A DNA stretch of 17,363 bases, taken from contig CAKROK010000045.1 in NCBI GenBank assembly GCA_934373295.1, forward strand, positions 1-17,363. Reading direction: 5' to 3'. Below are positions 7,186 through 13,920 of the stretch, in pieces. Below the pieces are notes generated by a model. The model was given only the letters and a program-made list of their open reading frames with translations. It did no database searches and had not been told where the DNA came from. Every line of letters starts with the position of its first letter. Positions within the stretch are counted from its first letter, which is position 1. This stretch comes from an uncultured Christensenellaceae bacterium. GTDB lineage: Bacteria; Bacillota; Clostridia; Christensenellales; Christensenellaceae. A program made the position numbers and the translations under genes.

Positions 7186-8625
7186 TTACTCTACCACAGG
7201 CGGCATTTTTCTCTTTTTGAAGAAATCGCGCGTAAGGGAGACTACCGTGCCGGACAGCGCGAACAGCGCTATGAGGTTGGGTATCGCCATGAGTCCGTTG
7301 AGCGTATCCGCGATATCCCACGCGAGCCCCAAGGACATCGTCGCGCCCACTATGGGCAGCAGGCAGTATATTATCTTATATATAAACGCACCCTTGTCCC
7401 CAAACAGATAATGCACGCATCTGCTCGAATAGAGCGACCAGCTCAATACCGTCGATATCGCGAACAGCGTTATGCCTATCGTTATTATGATGCTCGCCGC
7501 GCTGTCTCCGAAAACTCCGGTAAACGCGCTTATGGAGAGATCCGCGCCCATCTTCGTGCCGTATTCTATCGCCGTGCCCGAGCAGAGTATAGCTAACGCG
7601 GTGAGCGTGCATATCACGATGGTATCCGCAAACACCTCAAATATGCCGTATATGCCCTGCTTTACGGGATGATCCGTGTCCGCCGTCGCGTGCGCTATGG
7701 GAGATGAGCCGAGGCCGGCCTCGTTGGAGAACACGCCTCTGCCTACGCCGTTCTTCATAGCTTCCTTTATAGTTATGCCTACGACGCCGCCCACGACCGC
7801 GTTCGGGTTGAATGCGCCTTCAAAAATGCTCGAGAACACCGGTCCGATGTTCTTCGCATTTGCAAATACGACTATCAAAGCCGCGATTATGTATATGACG
7901 CTCATTATGGGGACGAGCTTTTCCGTGACCGCGCCTATTCTCTTTAATCCGCCTAAAATGACAAGGCTGATTATTATAGTACATACCACGCCCACGATTA
8001 TCTTTATCATGGTAGCCGTTCCATCGTCGACCTGGCCGTTAAGCGAGCCGACCGTCGTAACGACGGAGGTCGCTATGGTGTTTATCTGGGTCATGTTGCC
8101 TATGCCCGTGGACGCCAGCGCGCCAAACGCACAGAACAGTATCGCAAGCCAGTTCCACTTCTTTCCGAGACCGTTTTTGATGTAGTACATCGGGCCGCCG
8201 ACCCACTCGCCCTTCTTGTCCTTTTCTCTAAACTTAACGGACAGGACTATTTCGGAATACTTTGTAGCCATGCCCAGCAATGCGGATATCCACATCCAAA
8301 ATACTGCGCCCGGACCGCCTAATGAGATAGCTCCCGCGACGCCCGCTATATTTCCCGTGCCGACCGTCGCCGCAAGTGCGGTGGTGAGCGCCTGAATGGG
8401 CGTGAGCGAGCCTTCCTTCGCCTTCTTATCCTTCTTGTCCCTCTTTTTGAATGCCGCGCCGATAGTGTTTTTCATCGCAAAGCCGAACTTTCTGAACTGA
8501 ACAAAGCCCAGACGTATCGACAAGAACAACCCCGCGCCCACTATGAGCACGAGCATCGGTATTCCCCAAACGACCCCGTTCAGCCACGAGTTGGCCTGCG
8601 TGATCGCATTTACAAAATTCTCCAT
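7186..8625 (-). CDS. AGCS-family Na+:alanine/glycine symporter
   Basis: An integral membrane symporter of about 479 residues, taking up alanine or glycine with Na+. Family hallmarks include GTGNIAGVAGAI (89-100), the following GGPGAVFWMW segment and GGPMYYI (143-149). Many hydrophobic helices alternate with short loops; a lysine-rich cytosolic loop occupies about 59-72. I place the start at ATG 8625 (MENFVN), after AAGG-type Shine-Dalgarno sequence. An in-frame ATG at 8670 lies inside the terminator stem of the leader, has no ribosome binding site and would add an unlikely MKCFRFYFYRK extension. The upstream glycine riboswitch points to glycine as a physiological substrate. The gene is monocistronic and divergent from the TetR regulator. 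Confidence 0.93.
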   Translation of the reverse strand: MENFVNAITQANSWLNGVVWGIPMLVLIVGAGLFLSIRLGFVQFRKFGFAMKNTIGAAFKKRDKKDKKAKEGSLTPIQALTTALAATVGTGNIAGVAGAISLGGPGAVFWMWISALLGMATKYSEIVLSVKFREKDKKGEWVGGPMYYIKNGLGKKWNWLAILFCAFGALASTGIGNMTQINTIATSVVTTVGSLNGQVDDGTATMIKIIVGVVCTIIISLVILGGLKRIGAVTEKLVPIMSVIYIIAALIVVFANAKNIGPVFSSIFEGAFNPNAVVGGVVGITIKEAMKNGVGRGVFSNEAGLGSSPIAHATADTDHPVKQGIYGIFEVFADTIVICTLTALAILCSGTAIEYGTKMGADLSISAFTGVFGDSAASIIITIGITLFAISTVLSWSLYSSRCVHYLFGDKGAFIYKIIYCLLPIVGATMSLGLAWDIADTLNGLMAIPNLIALFALSGTVVSLTRDFFKKRKMPPVVE

Positions 8626-8645
8626 AAACCTTATAACCTTTCTAT

Positions 8646-8687
8646 AAAAATAAAAACGGAAGCATTTCAAAATATAATACTTCCGTC
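8646..8687 (-). terminator. Riboswitch-controlled terminator before the AGCS gene
   Basis: On the minus strand ACGGAAG (8680-8686, complement) pairs with CTTCCGT (8656-8662, complement), extendable to about 11 bp with one wobble, and is followed by a T-rich tract. It lies between the riboswitch and the start codon. GACGGAA also occurs at the aptamer 3' end (8720-8726), so that copy could pair with the same 3' arm as an antiterminator. Confidence 0.85.
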
Positions 8688-8700
8688 AAAGTCAAATAAT

Positions 8701-8714
8701 GCACATATATGTGC
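8701..8714. repeat. 14-bp perfect palindrome between aptamer and terminator
   Basis: GCACATATATGTGC is fully self-complementary. In the leader RNA it could form a short hairpin in the expression platform between the second aptamer and the terminator. Confidence 0.4.
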
Positions 8715-8719
8715 GTTTA

Positions 8720-9080
8720 TTCCGTCCTTTTGCCTGAGAGATTTACATGCCAGCCTGTCGAAAAGCCTCGCCCTTCCGCCCTTTTTCATCGACTCGGCTC
8801 AATCGACGTACTCAAGTACGCCTCAGTCGCCTCGCTCGAAAAATGACGAAAAATCAAGTCTTTTCGGCAGTCTGCTTTTCAAAAACAAGTTTTGAAAAGC
8901 GGTTTACAGGTTGAAAATAGACTTTATCAACAACCTGACATGTTTACATGCTTGCACCTTCGGCCCCTGCGCTTTTAAGCAGACTTCTCCGGAGTGTCAT
9001 CAGCTCACAGCCCTTTTACCTGGTAGTGCTACTCCTTCGGTCGGGCTAAACCCTTCTCCTGCGAGCGTCATATGACCGTA
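8720..9080 (-). promoter_or_regulatory. Tandem glycine riboswitch, second aptamer interrupted by a repeat
   Basis: The leader RNA of the AGCS gene, read on the minus strand, has two glycine aptamers. Aptamer 1 (about 9065-9002) is closed by CTCGCAG/CTGTGAG and contains GGAGA, CCGAAGGAG and CAGGTAAAAGGG. Aptamer 2 (about 8999-8720) contains CTCCGGAGA, GGCCGAAGGTGCAAG and the 3' signature CTCTCAGGCAAAAGGAC. The linker CTGATGAC and the leader ATGACGC resemble the leader-linker kink-turn known in this class. Between GCAAG and CTCTCAGG there is a 188-bp repeat copy (8750-8937) instead of the usual short variable segment. All conserved aptamer 2 blocks remain. An intrinsic terminator follows, so control is probably by transcription attenuation. 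Glycine riboswitches before AGCS transporters are known; one in Streptococcus pyogenes is reported, from memory, to switch expression off. Confidence 0.88.
8750..8937 (-). repeat. MITE-like element, copy B, inside the riboswitch
   Basis: A 188-bp copy of the same family as 5355-5539 and 13242-13441, in the opposite orientation. It is flanked by ACATG at 8745-8749 and 8938-8942, a likely 5-bp target-site duplication. Ends read CAGGTTGTTGA and, as complement of the other end, CAGCCTGTCGA: imperfect terminal inverted repeats with 8 of 11 matches. Inside are a perfect 11-bp stem (8874-8884 with 8890-8900), a CAGGTTG/CAACCTG pair (8907-8913 with 8931-8937) and the conserved core hairpin centred on GTACTTGAGTAC. 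Confidence 0.85.
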
Positions 9081-9093
9081 TAAATATATTAGT

Positions 9094-9122
9094 ATAATAA
9101 TACACCACACTGCCCCTGTCAA
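9094..9122 (-). promoter_or_regulatory. Promoter of the glycine riboswitch-AGCS transcript
   Basis: On the minus strand a perfect TTGACA (9117-9122), a 17-bp spacer and TATTAT (9094-9099). Transcription would start near 9087, just ahead of the riboswitch leader. Confidence 0.8.
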
Positions 9123-9180
9123 TATGTTTTTAAAAAAATACCATATTCGCGATATAACCCCACAATTTGCTTATTGACGC

Positions 9181-9210
9181 TTGACCGCTCCTCCAAAATT
9201 ATGATAGGAT
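9181..9210 (+). promoter_or_regulatory. Probable promoter of the TetR-family gene
   Basis: TTGACC (9181-9186), an 18-bp spacer and TAGGAT (9205-9210) lie 30 bp before the start codon. It is divergent from the riboswitch promoter, about 60 bp away. A TCGCGA palindrome with ATAT on both sides (9143-9155) sits between the two promoters and could be an operator, but this is weak. Confidence 0.45.
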
Positions 9211-9240
9211 AAATTATAAGTTTATTTTCCGGAGACGCAT

Positions 9241-9825
9241 ATGATAAAAAAATCCAACAAAAATACGCGCGGAAAGATAGTATCGGCGGCATGGCGGCTG
9301 TTCTATGAGCAGGGCTATGAGCACACCACCGTTGAAGAAATAATCGAGGAATCCGGCACATCCAAGGGCAGCTTTTATCACTACTTTGAGGGCAAGGACG
9401 CCCTTTTGTCCACGCTTTCCAACCTGTTTGACGACAAATATATCGACCTCATCCCCCAGCTGACGGACGATATGGACGCTTTTGAAAAGCTCATCTTCTT
9501 AAACCGCGAGCTGTTTCGCATGATCGAAAACAGCATCTCCGTCGAGCTTATCGCCCGCATGTATTCGACCCAGCTCGTCACAAAGGGCGACGTCCATCTT
9601 TTGGACCACAACCGCGTATACTACAAGCTGCTCAGGCAGATAGTCGCGGACGGTCAGCGCAAGGGCGAGCTGACAAACGAAAAGACCGCGAGCGAGATAG
9701 TCAAGCTGTATGCGATGTGCGAGCGCGCGCTCATATACGACTGGTGCATATGCTCGGGCGAGTATTCTCTTTCAAAATACTCAACTGAGACGCTCCACAT
9801 GTTCCTATCAAGTCTAAAAATGTAG
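9241..9825 (+). CDS. TetR/AcrR-family transcriptional regulator
   Basis: A 194-residue protein with a typical TetR N-terminal DNA-binding domain. RGKIVSAAWRLFYEQGYEHT is followed by the helix-turn-helix at about 29-48 (TTVEEIIEESGTSKGSFYHY) and the usual FEGKDALL. The remaining ~140 residues are a helical ligand-binding and dimerisation region with no recognisable ligand signature. GGAG lies about 7 nt upstream of the ATG. It is divergent from the AGCS gene and in the same direction as putP, 213 bp upstream of it. That placement makes the two transporters, or itself, plausible targets, but no convincing operator links them. Confidence 0.9.
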   Translation: MIKKSNKNTRGKIVSAAWRLFYEQGYEHTTVEEIIEESGTSKGSFYHYFEGKDALLSTLSNLFDDKYIDLIPQLTDDMDAFEKLIFLNRELFRMIENSISVELIARMYSTQLVTKGDVHLLDHNRVYYKLLRQIVADGQRKGELTNEKTASEIVKLYAMCERALIYDWCICSGEYSLSKYSTETLHMFLSSLKM

Positions 9826-9855
9826 AAAAAACAAGAATTTTTTTCGTGACCGATA

Positions 9856-9916
9856 AATCGTATATTTTTTGGTCTATTTTTATTCTATTTGTTTTTTGCT
9901 TATTTAATCGTATATT
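9856..9916 (+). repeat. Direct repeat pair AATCGTATATT upstream of putP
   Basis: The 11-mer AATCGTATATT occurs at 9856-9866 and 9906-9916, exactly 50 bp apart. Both copies lie in the AT-rich gap before putP, 75-135 bp upstream of its -10 box. They could be activator or repressor sites, or coincidence in AT-rich sequence. Confidence 0.35.
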
Positions 9917-9987
9917 CCACCTATCTTTATTTAATTCGTTCAGTCATTGTCCGTACTTGATTCTGTATTTCGTTCTTGTTTTTATTG

Positions 9988-9996
9988 TGATATAAT
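9988..9996 (+). promoter_or_regulatory. Extended -10 promoter of putP
   Basis: TGATATAAT contains a consensus -10 (9991-9996) with the extended TG one base upstream. No good -35 is seen at the right distance, typical of extended -10 promoters. Start of transcription would be near 10003. Confidence 0.6.
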
Positions 9997-10038
9997 AGGC
10001 GCATTGAAAAAATTACATTATAATAGGTGGTACATATT

Positions 10039-11580
10039 ATGACATCCGGTAGCATTTGGATCATGGTTACTATCGCAGTATACCTGATTTTCATGGTGGC
10101 AATAGGCTTCTACTTCACAAAGAAAAACAACGACGCGGGCGATTTCTACCTCGGCGGAAGACAGCTCGGTCCGTTCGTCACCGCTATGAGCGCAGAGGCA
10201 TCCGACATGTCGAGCTATCTGCTCATGGGCATTCCCGGCTTAGCGTATCTCTCCGGCATTGCGGACGCAACGTGGACGGCGATCGGCCTCGCAATAGGAA
10301 CATACTTAAACTGGCTCATCGTCGCAAAGCGTTTAAGACGCTATACCGTCGTCGCGAACGACTCCATCACTCTGCCTGAATTCTTCAAGAACAGGTTCCA
10401 CGACAAGGGCAACGCGCTCGTGCTCATTTCCGCCCTCGTCATAATCATATTCTTCATTCCCTATACCGCGAGCGGCTTCGCGGCGTGCGGAAAGCTGTTC
10501 TCCAGCCTGTTCGACGTGGATTACGTCACCGCTATGATAATCTCCGCGGCGGTAATAGTCATCTACACCGCGCTGGGCGGCTTCTTAGCAGCGAGCACGA
10601 CGGACTTCATACAGTCCATCATAATGACAGCAGCTCTCGCGGCGGTTCTCATATTCGGCGTTGTGACTGCGGGCGGTGTTTCAAACGTCGTTAATAATGT
10701 GCAGTCCCTCTCCGGCTATTTGAGCTTTGACCACGTCTATGACGTGGCCACGAACTCCGCGGGCGACTATAACTTCTTAACGATACTTTCCACACTGTCT
10801 TGGGGTCTCGGCTACTTCGGTATGCCTCATATCCTTCTGCGCTTCATGGCGATTAAGGACGATAACAAGCTAAAGCTTTCCAGACGCATCGCAACCGTTT
10901 GGGTAGTCATATCCATGGGAGTCGCTGTTCTCATCGGCATAGCCGCAAAGGCTCTCTCTATGAACGGTGTTCTCGATACCTTCACCGATTCCGGCTCTGC
11001 CGAGACTGCTATCGTGAAAATCGCCGGCCTCATGAGCGAAAATGGCGTACTTCTCGCGATAACCGCGGGTATTATACTCGCAGGCATTTTAGCCGCGACC
11101 ATGTCCACTGCGGATTCTCAGCTCTTGGCAGCGTCCTCATCTGTTTCTGAGAACATCTTTAAGGACGTATTAAAGCTCAAGATATCCCAGAAGGCGACAA
11201 TGATAATCGCAAGGGCGACCGTCGTTGTCGTCGCGATAATCGCGGCGTTCCTCGCAACTGACCCGAACAGCTCCGTATTCAAGATTGTCAGCTTCGCATG
11301 GGCGGGCTTCGGCGCTGCGTTCGCGCCCGTAGTTCTGTTCGCGCTGTTCTGGAAACGCTTCAACAAGTGGGGCGCACTCGCCGGAATGATAAGCGGCGGC
11401 GCGATGGTATTCATCTGGGAATACATCCTCACCCCCATGGGCGGCATCTTCGGTATATACGAGCTCATGCCCGCGTTCATCGTCGCCTGCATATTCATCG
11501 TAGTCGTATCCCTTCTCACTCCCGCTCCCTCCAAGGAGGTCGTGGACGATTTCGAAGCTGTTCGCGCGATGAGCAAATAA
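10039..11580 (+). CDS. putP: PutP-like Na+:proline symporter (SSS family)
   Basis: A 513-residue membrane protein of the solute:sodium symporter family, predicted to import proline with Na+. The block from GGRQLGPFVTAMSAEASD through MSSYLLMGIPGLAYLSG closely follows E. coli PutP. D56 and S58 here correspond to the PutP residues D55 and S57 implicated in Na+ binding. About 13 hydrophobic helices are expected and the spacing is consistent. I chose ATG 10039: AGGTGG (10025-10030) lies 8 nt before it. The alternative GTG at 10027 lies inside that ribosome binding site. The gene is monocistronic, with an extended -10 promoter upstream and a hairpin downstream. Proline specificity is by similarity only. 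Confidence 0.92.
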   Translation: MTSGSIWIMVTIAVYLIFMVAIGFYFTKKNNDAGDFYLGGRQLGPFVTAMSAEASDMSSYLLMGIPGLAYLSGIADATWTAIGLAIGTYLNWLIVAKRLRRYTVVANDSITLPEFFKNRFHDKGNALVLISALVIIIFFIPYTASGFAACGKLFSSLFDVDYVTAMIISAAVIVIYTALGGFLAASTTDFIQSIIMTAALAAVLIFGVVTAGGVSNVVNNVQSLSGYLSFDHVYDVATNSAGDYNFLTILSTLSWGLGYFGMPHILLRFMAIKDDNKLKLSRRIATVWVVISMGVAVLIGIAAKALSMNGVLDTFTDSGSAETAIVKIAGLMSENGVLLAITAGIILAGILAATMSTADSQLLAASSSVSENIFKDVLKLKISQKATMIIARATVVVVAIIAAFLATDPNSSVFKIVSFAWAGFGAAFAPVVLFALFWKRFNKWGALAGMISGGAMVFIWEYILTPMGGIFGIYELMPAFIVACIFIVVVSLLTPAPSKEVVDDFEAVRAMSK

Positions 11581-11604
11581 CCTCACTCAACATCTATAAT
11601 TTTA

Positions 11605-11638
11605 AAGCCGAGGCAATGATTTTTCACTGCTTCGGCTT
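11605..11638 (+). terminator. Likely terminator of putP
   Basis: AAGCCGAGGCA pairs with TGCTTCGGCTT (11 bp, one wobble), and the stem can be extended inward. The following sequence is only modestly T-rich, so termination may be incomplete and could allow readthrough into the GNAT gene. Confidence 0.65.
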
Positions 11639-11674
11639 AATGCTTAATTCCATATAATTATAAGGAAATTTTTC

Positions 11675-12223
11675 ATGATTAGGTTAGCTAAAAAGGACGA
11701 TATTCCCGCCATCACGGCGATCTATGACGCTCTGCACGATTTAGAGGAGCAGGGCAAGGCGACTATCGGCTGGATAAGAGGCGTTTATCCCACTAAGACC
11801 ACGGCGGCCGCCGCTATCGAGCGCGGCGATATGTTCGTTATGGAAAAGTCCGATAAAATAATCGCCTCCGCGATAATCAACCAGACGCAGGTTCCCGAAT
11901 ATTACGACGCTAAATGGCGCAGGCCGGATGCGCCGGACGACGAGGTTATGGTGCTGCATACGCTCACGGTCGACCCCGCCATAAAGGGGCGCGGCTACGG
12001 CAGCGAGTTCGTGAGCTTTTATGAGCGCTACGCCCTGCTGCACGGATGCAAATATCTGCGCATGGACACCAACGCAAAAAACGCCGCCGCGCGCAGGCTC
12101 TATGACCACCTCGGCTATATCGAGGCGGATATCGTCCCCTGTGAGTTTAACGGCATCCCCGGCGTCTCCCTCGTCTGCCTGGAAAAATACCTCGGCGACG
12201 AAAATGAGGGCGATGTCATCTGA
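11675..12223 (+). CDS. GNAT-family N-acetyltransferase
   Basis: A 182-residue GCN5-related acetyltransferase, expected to transfer an acetyl group from acetyl-CoA to an amine. The beta-strand LHTLTVD (94-100) leads into the pyrophosphate-binding loop KGRGYG (104-109), followed by the helix EFVSFYERYA. The late MDTNAKNAAARRLYDHLGY segment (130-148) is the usual family C-terminal signature. The substrate is unknown. AAGGA lies about 7 nt before the ATG. No separate promoter is obvious, so it may be read partly from putP. It converges on the SPFH gene with a shared terminator between them. Confidence 0.88.
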   Translation: MIRLAKKDDIPAITAIYDALHDLEEQGKATIGWIRGVYPTKTTAAAAIERGDMFVMEKSDKIIASAIINQTQVPEYYDAKWRRPDAPDDEVMVLHTLTVDPAIKGRGYGSEFVSFYERYALLHGCKYLRMDTNAKNAAARRLYDHLGYIEADIVPCEFNGIPGVSLVCLEKYLGDENEGDVI

Positions 12224-12236
12224 TTTTTTACAAACA

Positions 12237-12266
12237 CAAAAGCCGCCCATCGGGACGGCTCTTTTA
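12237..12266. terminator. Bidirectional terminator between GNAT and SPFH genes
   Basis: AGCCGCCC and GGGACGGCT form a stem (12241-12260) with a small loop and one mismatch. It is followed by CTTTTATT on the plus strand and by TTTTGTGTTTG on the minus strand. Its position between convergent genes fits use from both sides. Confidence 0.82.
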
Positions 12267-12287
12267 TTACCTGTTTTCTTGTCAATT

Positions 12288-13199
12288 TTACTTCTTTTGC
12301 TCATCCGCCGCTATCTCTTTAAGCGTCGCGGTCAAGCCCGCCATGCTCTGTATCTCGCTCGGGATGATTATCTTCGTCGCCTTTCCGTCCGCGACCTTCT
12401 CCATTGCATCCAGGCTCTTTATCGCGATAAGTCCCTTTTCGCCCGCGACGTCCTTTATCATCTTCATGCCGTTTGCGCGCGCCTCGTTGACCTTTAATAT
12501 CGCCTCGGCCTGACCTTCCGCTTCCTTTATCATAGTCTGCTTCGCAGCCTCTGCCCTCAGTATTGCGGACTCCTTTTCGCCCTCCGCCACGAGCACTGCG
12601 GACTTCTTTTCGCCCTCTGCGCGCAGGATGGCCTCTCTTCTCTCACGCTCCGCCTTCATCTGACGCTCCATCGCGTTTTGAATTTCAACGGGCGGCTTGA
12701 TGTTTTTGAGCTCAACTCTGTTTACCTTTATACCCCATGCGTCTGTCGCCTCGTCTAATATCAACCTCATCTTGCCGTTTATGATATCGCGGCTGGTGAG
12801 CGTCTGGTCGAGCTCGAGGTCGCCGATGATGTTTCTAAGCGTGGTCGTGCTCAGGTTGGCTATAGCGAGCTTAGGGTCGGATATGCCGTAGGTATACAGC
12901 TTCGGGTCCGTTATCTGATAGAACACCACCGTGTCTATCATTATTGTTACGTTATCCTTTGTGATAACGGGCTGGGGCGGGAAGTCCAAAAAGTCCTCCT
13001 TGAGCGAGACTATCGCCGCGACTCTGTCCACGATGGGCAGCTTTACGTGCAGCCCGACGGGCCACGTCTTGTCGTATGCGCCCAGTCTTTCGATTACATA
13101 TGCCTTTGACTGCGGCACGACCCTTATGTTCGTGAGCAGCAGTATCAACACCACCACAATCGCCGCCACAACTAAAGCCGCTGTTATAATTGCATCCAT
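12288..13199 (-). CDS. SPFH/band 7 (stomatin/slipin-like) membrane protein
   Basis: A 303-residue membrane-anchored SPFH protein. One N-terminal hydrophobic helix (about 4-23) precedes the band 7 domain, with VVPQSKAYVIERLGAY (27-42) and GLHVKLPIVDRV (49-60). A helical, Ala/Glu-rich stretch with AEGEK repeats (about 185-235) forms the coiled coil used for oligomerisation. Bacterial family members form membrane microdomains and are linked to proteolysis and envelope quality control. The upstream nfeD gene is the classic partner of such proteins. AGGAGAG lies before the ATG. The gene is downstream of nfeD, with repeat copy C between them in the presumed operon mRNA. Confidence 0.93.
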   Translation of the reverse strand: MDAIITAALVVAAIVVVLILLLTNIRVVPQSKAYVIERLGAYDKTWPVGLHVKLPIVDRVAAIVSLKEDFLDFPPQPVITKDNVTIMIDTVVFYQITDPKLYTYGISDPKLAIANLSTTTLRNIIGDLELDQTLTSRDIINGKMRLILDEATDAWGIKVNRVELKNIKPPVEIQNAMERQMKAERERREAILRAEGEKKSAVLVAEGEKESAILRAEAAKQTMIKEAEGQAEAILKVNEARANGMKMIKDVAGEKGLIAIKSLDAMEKVADGKATKIIIPSEIQSMAGLTATLKEIAADEQKK

Positions 13200-13241
13200 G
13201 TTTTACTCTCCTTGTATATTTCCTATTTTATATTTATTCAA

Positions 13242-13441
13242 CAGGTTGTCGATCAAATCCATTTTCAGCTTTTGAAATACTTTTAAGAACCTGTTTTTAA
13301 AAAACTACTTTGAAAAGCAAACTGCCGAAAAGGCTCGATTTTTCGTCATTTTTCGAGCGAAGCGCGGAGGCGTACTTGAGTACGTCGCACAAGCTGAGTC
13401 GATGAAAAAGGGCGGAAGGGTGAGCTTTTTCGACAGGTTGC
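13242..13441 (+). repeat. MITE-like element, copy C, between nfeD and the SPFH gene
   Basis: A 200-bp copy oriented like copy A. It is flanked by TCAA at 13238-13241 and 13442-13445. Ends are CAGGTTGTCGA and, as complement of the right end, CAACCTGTCGA, matching at 8 of 11 positions. AACAGGTT (13240-13247) can pair with AACCTGTT (13288-13295). The core contains GTACTTGAGTAC at its centre and is nearly identical to copy A. The right end touches the nfeD stop codon. Confidence 0.82.
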
Positions 13442-13894
13442 TCAAGAGTCCTGTCTTTCGACTATCAGCTTCACTCCCGAAATTCCCTTTACGATGACAT
13501 GCTCGCCCGTCTCTATCGCACCGTCGTCCGCGGATACCGCCGACCACATCTGGCCCATGACTCTCACGAGCCCGCCGCCTTCGAGCGGGTCAATGCGCCC
13601 GACGACGACCGCCTGCTGGCCTATCACCCTATCCGAGTTCGTCGCCTGCACGCGCTTGTGCTTAAAGTTGTCAAACGGCTTAAATATGAGTATCACCGCA
13701 AGCGCGATCACGCTCACGACCACCGCTATTATGACCTGCGTCAGCACGTTTGCGCCCAACAGCGCGGCTATCATCCCCGAAAGTGCGCCTAGCGCGAACC
13801 ATATTGAAACGAGGTTTACCGTCAGCGCCTCTATTACTATGAGTACCGCCGCCAGCAGCAGCCAGAATACCCACGCGCTCATTCCTAAAATCAT
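13442..13894 (-). CDS. NfeD-like membrane protein
   Basis: A 150-residue short NfeD family protein. Three hydrophobic segments (about 8-24, 28-47 and 51-71) are followed by a C-terminal OB-fold domain, starting near GQQAVVVGRIDPLEGGGLVR, with the family-typical GQMWSAVS (114-121). The N-terminal serine protease domain of long NfeD proteins is absent. Short NfeD proteins occur with SPFH partners, as here, and are thought to work in membrane organisation. GGAGGAG lies before the ATG, 26 bp after the DUF1653 stop codon. The TGA stop (13442-13444) coincides with the possible target-site duplication of repeat copy C. Confidence 0.9.
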   Translation of the reverse strand: MILGMSAWVFWLLLAAVLIVIEALTVNLVSIWFALGALSGMIAALLGANVLTQVIIAVVVSVIALAVILIFKPFDNFKHKRVQATNSDRVIGQQAVVVGRIDPLEGGGLVRVMGQMWSAVSADDGAIETGEHVIVKGISGVKLIVERQDS

Positions 13895-13920
13895 GTGTAT
13901 CTCCTCCCCCTTTTGTCAAA

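Noticed and set aside
8626..8670. Longer AGCS protein starting at 8670
   Set aside because: That ATG lies in the riboswitch terminator stem and would add residues encoded by the T-tract; no Shine-Dalgarno precedes it.
9119..9361. 80-codon minus-strand open frame across the divergent promoters
   Set aside because: Overlaps two promoters and the TetR coding start; no independent support.
10027..10038. GTG start for putP, four codons upstream
   Set aside because: It falls within the AGGTGG ribosome binding site of the ATG at 10039.
5355..13441. CRISPR array or phage attachment sites
   Set aside because: The three repeats are 185-200 bp, kilobases apart and in mixed orientation, with no spacers, cas genes or integrase.
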